Assembly (NCBI RefSeq): GCF_004793975.1
Contig: NZ_SRYB01000008.1
Span: forward strand, 62,001-126,000
DNA: 64,000 nucleotides
Origin: Lepagella muris
GTDB taxonomy: Bacteria; Bacteroidota; Bacteroidia; Bacteroidales; Muribaculaceae
Reading direction: 5' to 3'
Position numbers and translations under genes: made by a program. Every line of letters begins with the position of its first letter. The first letter of the stretch is position 1. The notes under the pieces were generated by a model, which saw nothing but the letters and a program-made list of their open reading frames with translations, searched no databases and was not told the DNA's origin. Positions 9,313 through 16,931 of this stretch are shown here, in pieces.

Positions 9313-9606
9313 ATGCAAGCAATATTCATAGCCTACGACCAGGCTCATCATGAGGCAATCTTAGACCTCCTTGAGAAGAACTCCTGCCGTGGTTTCACCT
9401 CATTCGGCGAGACGCAAGGAAGAGGGAGCGTGAAGGGGGATCCTCATTATGGCAGCCATGCATGGCCCTCATTGGGAGGAGCCATACTGACCATAGTCGA
9501 AGACCATCGTCTACAGCCGGTGCTCGACAAACTGAAGGCACTCGACGAGTCCAAGCCTCTTCTCGGACTAAGGGCATTCGTATGGCCCGTGACGCACACA
9601 ATATGA
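9313..9606 (+). CDS. PG0541-type transporter-associated PII-like protein
   Basis: A 97-residue cytoplasmic protein starting MQAIFIAYDQAHHEAILDLL. Its size, the beta-alpha-beta pattern at the start (strand, then a helix with LDLLEKN) and the second half with GGAILTIVEDHRLQPVLDKL fit a ferredoxin-like PII/GlnB-type fold. Proteins of this kind are known as PG0541 family and are found beside RND pumps in Bacteroidetes. It follows the pump by 14 bases, so co-transcription is nearly certain. By analogy with GlnK-AmtB it may sense a ligand and gate the pump, but that is inference; no PII T-loop signature or uridylylation tyrosine is evident. Confidence 0.82.
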   Translation: MQAIFIAYDQAHHEAILDLLEKNSCRGFTSFGETQGRGSVKGDPHYGSHAWPSLGGAILTIVEDHRLQPVLDKLKALDESKPLLGLRAFVWPVTHTI

Positions 9607-9680
9607 CACCACGACCTCATGTCTTTCCCGGCTTGCATCGGATTATAATCTTCAAAGAAGTCATTCAAAAAGCAAGCCCT

Positions 9681-9728
9681 AAGATGGAGCCATTCCCATT
9701 TTTTAATGGAGGATGGCTCCATTTTTAT
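9681..9728 (+). terminator. Terminator of the RND efflux operon
   Basis: A 10-bp stem ATGGAGCCAT (9684-9693) pairs with 9713-9722. An inner CCAT/ATGG pairing lies in the loop, and TTTT follows. Confidence 0.85.
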
Positions 9729-9749
9729 GTTTGTATGAAGTTTTTTTTG

Positions 9750-9757
9750 TAATTTTG
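9750..9757 (+). promoter_or_regulatory. Promoter of the purF-like gene
   Basis: TAATTTTG matches the -7 consensus, with a TTTG at 9730-9733 as a candidate -33 box, 30 bases before the ATG. The form TTTTTTGTAATTTTGC recurs before several genes in this window. Confidence 0.7.
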
Positions 9758-9786
9758 CAGCATCATTCTTAAATAAAATAGTTTCT

Positions 9787-11241
9787 ATGGGAGGTTTTTT
9801 CGGAGCAGCATCAAAGCATGCCTGCCGAAACGAACTGTTTTACGGAGTTGACTACAACTCACATCTTGGGACGCGCCGTGCAGGTATGGCGACTTACGAT
9901 GCAGAAAGTCATCGTTTCTGCCGCAGCATCCACAGTATCGAAAACACTTATTTCCGCACAAAGTTCGAGGATGAGCTTGAGAAGTTTGCTGGCAACTACG
10001 GCATCGGGGTGATCAGCGACAATGATCCCCAGCCAATCGTCATCAACTCTCATCTCGGGAAATTTGCCATTGTCACGGTAGCAAAGATCAACAACATTGA
10101 GCAGCTCGAGAAAGAGCTTCTGGAAGAGGGTGCTCATTTCGGGGAATTAAGTTCGGGGCGTACTAACCCCACTGAACTTGTGGCACTCCTCATCAACAAG
10201 TATGGCACGTTTGCGGAGGGTATCGCCCACATGTTTGAGCGCATAGAGGGTTCCTGCTCACTTCTGATACTTACAGAAAATTCCATCATCGCCGCACGCG
10301 ACCAGCTCGGACGTACCCCTATCATTCTCGGCAAGAAAATCAACGGCACGGGATTTGCCGCCGCTTCCGAGTCAACATCATTCCCGAATCTCGGATATGA
10401 ACACTATCGCGACCTTGGTCCGGGAGAGGTGGTGGAGATCACTGCCGACGACGTGAAGGTAATCACTCCGGCAGGCGACGACATGCAGATATGCTCATTC
10501 CTATGGGTATACTACGGCTTCCCCACGTCCACCTACGAAGGCACCAACGTGGAGGATATGCGCTTCAAGTCGGGTTTCGAGATGGGACAGACAGATGAGA
10601 GCGAAGTGGACTGCGCAGCCGGCATACCGGATTCCGGTGTAGGCATGGCTTTGGGCTACGCAGCCGGCAAAGGAATACCCTACCGTCGCTGCATCTCTAA
10701 ATATACCCCCACATGGCCACGCAGCTTCACACCATCCGACCAATCACGACGCAATCTTGTGGCTAAGATGAAACTCGTGCCTAACGGTGCGATGCTTTAT
10801 GACCAGCGTGCCCTTCTCTGCGACGACTCCATCGTGCGCGGCACACAGCTGACCGACAACGTGAAGGATCTCTATGATCTTGGAGCAAAGGAGGTGCATA
10901 TCCGCATCGCGTGTCCTCCACTGATCTACAGCTGCCCCTTCATCGGTTTCACCTCATCGAAGAGCGACATGGAACTGCTGACTCGCCGCATCATCGGCGA
11001 CCTGGAGGGGGATCCCAACAAGAATCTCGATAAGTACGCAACAACCGGTTCGCCGGAATACAACACTCTCGTAGAGAAGATACGTGAGCGGTTCGGGCTC
11101 ACCTCTCTGAAGTTTAATCCGATAGAGATTCTTGTAAAATCCATCGGACTCCCCAAGAACCGTCTCTGCACCCACTGCTTCGATGGCAGCAGCCGTTTCC
11201 ATCCCTGCAAGTCATGCGGCTGCCACAAGGAGAAAAAGTAA
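9787..11241 (+). CDS. Amidophosphoribosyltransferase homologue lacking the N-terminal cysteine
   Basis: A 484-residue protein with the PurF architecture: an N-terminal Ntn-type glutaminase fold (about 1-235) with YNSHLGTRRAGMATYD and the GSCSLLIL strand, then a type I phosphoribosyltransferase domain with the PRPP loop CDDSIVRGTQLTD, and a C-terminal cysteine-rich segment CTHCFDGSS...CKSCGCH like the iron-sulfur ligands of Bacillus-type PurF. The mature N-terminus is Gly-Gly-Phe-Phe-Gly where active glutaminases have Cys-Gly-Ile, so the nucleophile is missing and glutamine-dependent activity is not expected. It may use ammonia, have another role, or be a regulatory paralogue; a second true PurF may lie elsewhere. 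It is a single gene with its own promoter and terminator. Confidence 0.85.
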   Translation: MGGFFGAASKHACRNELFYGVDYNSHLGTRRAGMATYDAESHRFCRSIHSIENTYFRTKFEDELEKFAGNYGIGVISDNDPQPIVINSHLGKFAIVTVAKINNIEQLEKELLEEGAHFGELSSGRTNPTELVALLINKYGTFAEGIAHMFERIEGSCSLLILTENSIIAARDQLGRTPIILGKKINGTGFAAASESTSFPNLGYEHYRDLGPGEVVEITADDVKVITPAGDDMQICSFLWVYYGFPTSTYEGTNVEDMRFKSGFEMGQTDESEVDCAAGIPDSGVGMALGYAAGKGIPYRRCISKYTPTWPRSFTPSDQSRRNLVAKMKLVPNGAMLYDQRALLCDDSIVRGTQLTDNVKDLYDLGAKEVHIRIACPPLIYSCPFIGFTSSKSDMELLTRRIIGDLEGDPNKNLDKYATTGSPEYNTLVEKIRERFGLTSLKFNPIEILVKSIGLPKNRLCTHCFDGSSRFHPCKSCGCHKEKK

Positions 11242-11259
11242 CCAAACTATAGAAAATAC

Positions 11260-11305
11260 AAATATAAAAGGCTGACTTGTTTAAACGGTCTGCCTTTTAT
11301 ATTTT
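11260..11305 (+). terminator. Terminator of the purF-like gene
   Basis: A stem of 13 bp (AAATATAAAAGGC at 11260-11272 with 11292-11304), extended by GAC/GTC beyond a T-T mismatch, ends in a T-rich run. Confidence 0.85.
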
Positions 11306-11349
11306 ATTCTTGCGTATCTACTTTTATCCAAAACCCTTCATATTAAAAT

Positions 11350-11357
11350 TATCTTTT
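11350..11357 (+). promoter_or_regulatory. Possible -7 box of the beta-lactamase gene
   Basis: TATCTTTT matches seven of eight consensus positions, 16 bases before the ATG, so the 5' leader would be very short. Weak call. Confidence 0.3.
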
Positions 11358-11373
11358 TTAGATATCAATTATT

Positions 11374-12330
11374 ATGACTAAACAGATAACGATCAGTATT
11401 TTCAAGAATAACAAGTGGAGACTGGTGCTTCAAGTCTTGGCGATCTCTTCTCTGATTTCTTGCGGAGGGAATAAAACCGTATCTTCCGAGCAAGAGGATA
11501 AGGCGCAGGAATTGCAGCAACTTGTAGACAGCCTGGTGCGCGATGTGCCGGGGACGGTGGGCGTGGCAGTCATCACTTCGGAGGGGGATACTGTAGCTGT
11601 TAATAATGATGTGCGCTACCCTCTCATGAGCGTGTTTAAATTGCATGAGGCTCTTGCTGTTGCTCATGAACTTGACAGCCGTAATCAATCGCTTGACAGT
11701 ATCATGACCTTGCAGCGGAGCCAATTGTCAGAAACCACATGGAGCCCAATGCTGAAGGATTATCCTAAAGGCGACCTGAAAATATCTGTCGGTGAACTTA
11801 TGCGATACATCCTTACCGTCAGCGACAACAATGCCAGCAACGTACTGTTTGACAGTATCGTATCTGTAAGCCACACAGATTCCTTTATCCGCAATCTTGG
11901 TATACCGGATTCATTCAGACTGCAATACACCGAGAGTCAGATGCAACGCGACCATGCCATAAGCTACGACAATTACAGCTCACCCCTCTCCTGTGCCGCA
12001 CTGGTCAAGAGAGTGTTTACGGATAGTATCGTATCGCAGGAGAAACAGGATTCCATACGTCAATGGATGGGTAAGTGCGTCAGTGCCACCGACCGCATGA
12101 TGGAGGGAGTCGCTACTGTGGACGGTGCCCGCCTGTATCATCGCACAGGGAGCGGCTACACCAATGAACGGGGTGAAATCATAGCCATTAACGATGTCGG
12201 CTACATCATAATGCCCGACGGAAGGGAAACGGCACTGGCTATTCTCGTGAAAGACTATCCCGGTGAACAATCACAGGCAGATTCACTGATAGCATCCATC
12301 ACCACATCCATACTCCAATTCATCCGATAA
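11374..12330 (+). CDS. Class A (subclass A2-like) beta-lactamase lipoprotein
   Basis: A 318-residue serine beta-lactamase. Lipobox LISC puts the lipidated Cys at residue 30, so it is membrane-anchored in the periplasm. Motif 1 is Ser86-Val-Phe-Lys89 and motif 2 Ser150-Asp-Asn152. The omega-loop region has TESQMQRDH with Glu187 and then YDNYSSP, the pattern of Bacteroidetes A2 enzymes such as CepA, CblA and CfxA. Motif 3 reads His-Arg-Thr-Gly (255-258), arginine replacing the usual lysine of KTG. It is likely a chromosomal enzyme hydrolysing beta-lactams; spectrum cannot be read from sequence. No regulator gene is adjacent. The stop codon falls in the first copy of a 13-base tandem repeat. Confidence 0.9.
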   Translation: MTKQITISIFKNNKWRLVLQVLAISSLISCGGNKTVSSEQEDKAQELQQLVDSLVRDVPGTVGVAVITSEGDTVAVNNDVRYPLMSVFKLHEALAVAHELDSRNQSLDSIMTLQRSQLSETTWSPMLKDYPKGDLKISVGELMRYILTVSDNNASNVLFDSIVSVSHTDSFIRNLGIPDSFRLQYTESQMQRDHAISYDNYSSPLSCAALVKRVFTDSIVSQEKQDSIRQWMGKCVSATDRMMEGVATVDGARLYHRTGSGYTNERGEIIAINDVGYIIMPDGRETALAILVKDYPGEQSQADSLIASITTSILQFIR

Positions 12331-12372
12331 TACCACCCGATAATATCATGCGATAATATTCATCCGATAATA
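12325..12372 (+). repeat. Four short tandem repeats at the end of the beta-lactamase gene
   Basis: Four copies of CGATAATA begin at 12325, 12338, 12351 and 12365, a period of 13-14 bases. The first contains the TAA stop of the beta-lactamase gene. Confidence 0.8.
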
Positions 12373-12402
12373 TTTATTCGGACAGATAACGCAACCTGTT
12401 AT

Positions 12403-12446
12403 AAACAGATAACGCAAGCTCATTCGGGAGTTTGCGTTATCTGTTT
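12403..12446. terminator. Bidirectional terminator between beta-lactamase and GH115 genes
   Basis: A 15-bp perfect stem (AAACAGATAACGCAA at 12403-12417 with 12432-12446) is flanked by T/A runs and lies between convergent genes. A third direct copy of CAGATAACGCAA is at 12382-12393. Confidence 0.85.
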
Positions 12447-12476
12447 TAGTGGTATCTGTCTATGTTTTATCTGTAC

Positions 12477-15062
12477 TTATTTCCTCTTGACGGGCGACTC
12501 TTCATTGTGGAGATAGCCGGGCTTATTGCCGCCGGCATAATCCACCACTATCTTCTCAAATACCACTCCCGGATCAAGCGGACGCAGATAGAGGGTATAA
12601 CTGCCGTCGGTAGTTGCAGGCACCGGGAGTTTCACCTTATTCTCGATAACACGACGCGCCACGGTGGGGTATAATCTTGTGTAGGCGTTACCATTCTCTT
12701 CGTTAAGGTCATGGTTGAAGTTAACCTCCGCTTCGCCTCCACCCTCTATGCCCACGACGAAACGATGACCGGACTTGCGGCTGAATGCCAACGTGGATTT
12801 CACCACCACCAGCACATCAACGGAATCGGGTCGCTCATCAAGTTGCATCTTGTAGCGCAGACATGCATTATCTGTAGATGACTTACGTGGCATAAGCGTC
12901 ACGCCGCCAAGCGTGCGTCCCATGTCAGGGATTACCGTCCATCCGGCATTCGCAGCGTTCTCAGCATCCCAATAATGCGGTGCCTCCATGCTGACCACTC
13001 CATCCTTGCCGCTATATACGTAGCCTCCCTGAGCCTTACTATCATCAATACGGAATACCTCCGGCATCACATCCTCCGGGAAATCATCACTCCAAGAGGT
13101 ATAGCCAATATGCTTCTGCGTCATCATACCGTTCCATTTCCCTCCCGACATGGTATGGTTATAGTCGTCGGAAAGAGCCTTATCCCTGGCAAAGGTCTTC
13201 GCCACACGGTCTGCCCAAAGGTTGCAGTCAGGATTACCCTCGGAATACAATTTATGATTCATCGCCTGAGAATAATACATATCATACAAGTTTGCCATAG
13301 CCGATACGGGATACAATATTATCTGCTTGTAGGCATCACGATACTGCGGGGAAAGGGAGTCATACTGACGTTGCGCCTCTGCTTCAAGAATCAGGAAATC
13401 GGCACGCACATTGCGCCATTCACCGCTTTCAAGATTATATGTGGTGCGGTCGAGCATTTCGGGAGTGACACGTCCGGCATATTTGCTATACAGATTCAAT
13501 ATGCGTGCAGCCTCGGCAGACTGATCCTCGCCAAACTGCTGCGCACAGAATTTTTCGGTATGGTCAAGGATGTTTGAGGCATCGTATGCGGTAGGATTCC
13601 AAGCCATATCCATAAAGAGGGAGATGGGATACTCCATCGGTTTAAGATCGCCTACGTTGAGTATCCAAAGTTTATCCACACCATATTCGGTAGCCAGACT
13701 AAGTTGCTCCCACATATTCTGGATAGGCGTCACGTTAAGCCATTTTGAATTGCGTGGAGCACCCACGTAATCCACGTGATAATACAGACCGAATCCACCA
13801 GGATGCTTGCTCTCCTGATCCGTGGGCACACGGCGCACGTTACCCCAGTTGTCGTCAGAAAGAAGGATTATCACATCATCCGGCACTTTCAGCCCCATGT
13901 CGTAATACTTCTGCACCTCCTTATAAAGAGCCCATAACTGCGGATGCTTATCGGGCGACTTACCCGTCTCCTCCTTTATGATCTTACGCTGGTTGCTGAT
14001 AATCCTCTCCAGCAGGCGCAGATTCTCCCGGTCTCTTGAAACATACTCATGGTCATGCCCCTCTTCTCCACCCATCGGAGCATCGCCGTCGCCACGCATT
14101 CCGATAGTGACTATATCCTCCTTATCCTTCACCCGGCGTATCCCCTCACGGAAAAACTTGTCAATGGTGTCTTTATTGGTGGCATAATCCCATGCGCCAT
14201 ACTGACTGCGTTTCCTTGCCCACTCCTGATGGTTGCGTGCCATCGGCTCGTGGTGCGATGTGCCCATGATTACGCCCATCTCATCGGCAAGGTCGCTATT
14301 TGCCGGATCATCGGCATAGAACGCCCACCCCCACATGGCAGGCCACATATAGTTGCCACGCAGACGCAATATGAGTTCGAAAACCTTACCATAGAATTCA
14401 TGACCGCCATAATTAGTACCGAAATAATTCTTCACCCATCCCGTCAGGCATGGAGCCTCATCATTAAGAAACAGACCGCGGTATCTCACGGCAGGTTCGC
14501 CATTGGTGTAGTCCCCTTTACGGAGAATCAGATTATCCTTATGCTCCACCGGCACGTCCGCCCACCAATACCAGGGGGAGACACCGATCTGTTCCGACAT
14601 CTCATAGACGCCATAGATTGTGCCACGGCGATCGCTTCCGACAATCACGACAGCCTCCTCCACACCCGGCATCGGGTTATCTACGAAAGTGATAAGATAC
14701 TGCTCAGTCTTACCTTTGAGACCGGACACGTCGATCTTTTTCTCCTTGGCAAGCTGACGTATGAATTTGCTGTCGAGAGTGCCTACAATTATCGCCTTCG
14801 GACCCTTCACCTCGGAAGAGACCACAGGCATCTTGCCCGACACGTTCCTAAGGTCGGCTGCAAAATTATTCACTGCTATCCCCACACCCTTCTGATCATC
14901 CGGATCAAGGATTATGCAGGGCAAACCATTCTCAGAAATCATCGTAAAACCCGCAACGGAGTCGCCGGAAGATGATGTGCCGACCGACATGTCATGATCC
15001 TTTGCCACCACGGAAAAGGAGATCATCAGTGCTACGGAAGAGGTAATTAGATTTTTAATCAT
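12477..15062 (-). CDS. Glycoside hydrolase family 115, xylan alpha-1,2-glucuronidase
   Basis: An 861-residue secreted enzyme with a signal peptide (about 1-20, VVAKDH at the cut). Full-length similarity by eye to GH115 proteins such as Bacteroides ovatus Agu115A: an N-terminal alpha/beta domain (about 30-165), then the catalytic TIM-barrel with RYRGLFLNDEAPCLTGW, LRLRGNYMWPAMWGWAF, MGTSHHEPM and GMRGDGDAP, a helical segment, and a C-terminal beta-rich domain. Family members remove (4-O-methyl)-glucuronic acid from glucuronoxylan. It is divergent from a TIM-barrel glycosidase-like gene at 15371. No SusC/SusD pair is visible here, so it is not in a complete polysaccharide utilisation locus within the window. 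Confidence 0.93.
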   Translation of the reverse strand: MIKNLITSSVALMISFSVVAKDHDMSVGTSSSGDSVAGFTMISENGLPCIILDPDDQKGVGIAVNNFAADLRNVSGKMPVVSSEVKGPKAIIVGTLDSKFIRQLAKEKKIDVSGLKGKTEQYLITFVDNPMPGVEEAVVIVGSDRRGTIYGVYEMSEQIGVSPWYWWADVPVEHKDNLILRKGDYTNGEPAVRYRGLFLNDEAPCLTGWVKNYFGTNYGGHEFYGKVFELILRLRGNYMWPAMWGWAFYADDPANSDLADEMGVIMGTSHHEPMARNHQEWARKRSQYGAWDYATNKDTIDKFFREGIRRVKDKEDIVTIGMRGDGDAPMGGEEGHDHEYVSRDRENLRLLERIISNQRKIIKEETGKSPDKHPQLWALYKEVQKYYDMGLKVPDDVIILLSDDNWGNVRRVPTDQESKHPGGFGLYYHVDYVGAPRNSKWLNVTPIQNMWEQLSLATEYGVDKLWILNVGDLKPMEYPISLFMDMAWNPTAYDASNILDHTEKFCAQQFGEDQSAEAARILNLYSKYAGRVTPEMLDRTTYNLESGEWRNVRADFLILEAEAQRQYDSLSPQYRDAYKQIILYPVSAMANLYDMYYSQAMNHKLYSEGNPDCNLWADRVAKTFARDKALSDDYNHTMSGGKWNGMMTQKHIGYTSWSDDFPEDVMPEVFRIDDSKAQGGYVYSGKDGVVSMEAPHYWDAENAANAGWTVIPDMGRTLGGVTLMPRKSSTDNACLRYKMQLDERPDSVDVLVVVKSTLAFSRKSGHRFVVGIEGGGEAEVNFNHDLNEENGNAYTRLYPTVARRVIENKVKLPVPATTDGSYTLYLRPLDPGVVFEKIVVDYAGGNKPGYLHNEESPVKRK

Positions 15063-15370
15063 TCACGTATTTTTGTTAGAACGTTTATAGAAATTGTTTA
15101 TGAATTTTTCGGGATCTCTCTATTGCGAAATTAACATTATTATTCCAATCAATATGACATTCAGTATTCAGAATATGTATCAAAACGTTCAATCACGTCA
15201 AAGGCGTTACATCTCAACTATTTACTGCTTAATTTTATTTAATATTAAAACTCTCCACTCTTTCGTCATTATACGAATAGAAAATAAAATGTTACAATTT
15301 CCAAACTGCCGATTATCGATAAGTAAAATCTACTTCTTATCTTTGCAATCTCATAAACATCAGTCTTAAC
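15063..15370. other. Divergent intergenic region
   Basis: AT-rich spacer between GH115 (reverse) and the TIM-barrel gene (forward). It holds a forward promoter box at 15338-15345 and a weaker reverse candidate TAATTTCG at 15126-15133. No gene or RNA structure was seen otherwise. Confidence 0.5.
15338..15345 (+). promoter_or_regulatory. -7 promoter box of TIM-barrel gene A
   Basis: TATCTTTG matches TAnnTTTG, 25 bases before the ATG at 15371. Confidence 0.65.
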
Positions 15371-16711
15371 ATGAAATTACCTCACATACTGAATACTCTT
15401 ATCATAGCCGGGTCTCTCTTAACTCCGACATTCACGGCGGATGCCACGAATCCCTATTCGCCGTTAGAGGCACCCACACCGGGAAGGATTACAATCCTTG
15501 CGAAGACCCCTTTCAATTCCGGCAAGACGTCGGAGATCACAGAAGCCCGATTCAAGGAGGCGGCAGAGTGCGGCTTCAATGCCGTATCGATAGCCGATTC
15601 CGATGATTGCATAGCAAGAGGATTCCGGGCTGCCGCCGGCTCCGGTCTGAAGATAGTGATCTGCCAAGGTTCGAAGGGGATGCAGGAGATGAGCCAACTC
15701 GTAAATATGTATAAGGATAATCCCCTCTTAGCGGGTTATGAGATGAGGGATGAGCCGAAGTTCAGCTATCTCCCGGAGCTGAAGGATATCTATGAGAAAG
15801 TGCGTGAGCTTGACCCCAAGCACATGGCTTATATAAATCTTGCAGTGGATTTCGGCACAAATGAAGAATTGAAGAAGAAATATATCGGAGAGACAGGATC
15901 GCATAATAAATATCTCAAACTAATACAGAAGATATTTCATCCTGTGGTATGGTCGTATGATTTCTATCCCATCGCCTCTCGGCAGGGTAAGACGATAGTC
16001 AACGTCACAGATTTCTTCAAATATATGCAACTCTTCCATGATGAGGCGAAGACTACGGGACGACCGTTCTGGACCTATAGCATGTGCATGCCATACGCAT
16101 ATAATTGCGGTGATATCACTCCGGCTGCACTTACAGACGGGACGGCTAACGGGCGTCTGGTACCTACGGAGGGGGAACTGCGGTTTGAGGCATTCTCCTC
16201 GTTGGCTTACGGTGCGCAGGGGATTGTGTATTGGGCATACACACAGCGACCGCCGCAGGGACCACTAACCGGCACTACCGCAAAGTATTCAGAATATTAT
16301 CTGTCGGCACCTATTGATATAGATGGCAACAAGACAGAGATATGGTACAGTGTGCGTAACGTCAACAATGAGATACGAGCATTCAACGACGTGTTCTACG
16401 GATGCAAAGTAATTGACGTGGTTCATACCAGCAAGACGTATCCAGGCACCAAGGCATATACTCCGGAGTTCGGATATTTCAAGACACTCGAGACCGGAAC
16501 GGAGGGCGTGCTGGTATCTCATCTCCACAACAAAGGGAAGGATTACATCATGATCGTTAACCATGATCCTCTACATCCGCAGACAATACAAATAGAATTC
16601 CAAAATCCTCGAAAAATAACAGAGATGCTACCGACAGGAAAGCGTAAGCCAGTAACCTCCAAAACGCGCACCCTTTCCCCCGGCGGCTACATCCTCTATC
16701 GCCTCAAATAA
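15371..16711 (+). CDS. Secreted TIM-barrel glycosidase-like protein (copy A)
   Basis: A 446-residue protein with a signal peptide (about 1-25, FTADA at the cut). The body looks like a clan-A-type (beta/alpha)8 hydrolase: AGYEMRDEP with Glu128 is placed like an acid/base glutamate after strand 4, WSYDFYP (194-200) is a later strand, and EGELRFEAFSSLAYGAQGIV (268-287) resembles the barrel end in GH42-like and related families. A small beta domain ends the protein. I cannot assign a GH family or substrate. It is divergent from GH115, suggesting a shared role in hemicellulose use (inference). A close paralogue is at 18860. Confidence 0.7.
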   Translation: MKLPHILNTLIIAGSLLTPTFTADATNPYSPLEAPTPGRITILAKTPFNSGKTSEITEARFKEAAECGFNAVSIADSDDCIARGFRAAAGSGLKIVICQGSKGMQEMSQLVNMYKDNPLLAGYEMRDEPKFSYLPELKDIYEKVRELDPKHMAYINLAVDFGTNEELKKKYIGETGSHNKYLKLIQKIFHPVVWSYDFYPIASRQGKTIVNVTDFFKYMQLFHDEAKTTGRPFWTYSMCMPYAYNCGDITPAALTDGTANGRLVPTEGELRFEAFSSLAYGAQGIVYWAYTQRPPQGPLTGTTAKYSEYYLSAPIDIDGNKTEIWYSVRNVNNEIRAFNDVFYGCKVIDVVHTSKTYPGTKAYTPEFGYFKTLETGTEGVLVSHLHNKGKDYIMIVNHDPLHPQTIQIEFQNPRKITEMLPTGKRKPVTSKTRTLSPGGYILYRLK

Positions 16712-16723
16712 CCCATTATTACA

Positions 16724-16779
16724 CAACAAAGCACACAGAGAACGGAGTGTTTTTTATTTAATCTCCGTGTTCTGCGGTG
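16724..16779. repeat. Palindromic interspersed repeat, copy 1
   Basis: The imperfect palindrome GAGAACGGAG...CTCCGTGTTCTGCGGTGG belongs to a family found five times between 16.7 and 22.2 kb. Here it could end transcription of TIM-barrel gene A. Confidence 0.6.
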
Positions 16780-16853
16780 GTTGATTCAACACAGATTTTT
16801 TCACAAGTTATTTTTTTGAAGATTACTTTATAACATTCCATATCTGTTTTTTG

Positions 16854-16861
16854 TAATTTTG
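16854..16861 (+). promoter_or_regulatory. Orphan promoter box
   Basis: TAATTTTG inside TTTTTTGTAATTTTGC is a full consensus match, but no forward gene follows; only the convergent lipoprotein gene lies downstream. It may drive an antisense or small RNA, or be left over from a deleted gene. Confidence 0.5.
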
Positions 16862-16884
16862 CGTATTAGACAGACCGTGAAATT

Positions 16885-16931
16885 TTATGAGACGGAGCCT
16901 TAGTTCTTTGGGATTATGAGACGGGGTCTTA
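16885..16931 (+). repeat. Pair of 18-bp direct repeats
   Basis: TTATGAGACGGAGCCTTA (16885-16902) recurs with two differences at 16914-16931. The second copy covers the stop codon of the reverse-strand lipoprotein gene. Confidence 0.7.

Noticed and set aside
14049..14975. 308-codon open frame opposite GH115
   Set aside because: It lies entirely antisense to a well-supported GH115 gene; no motif or signal.
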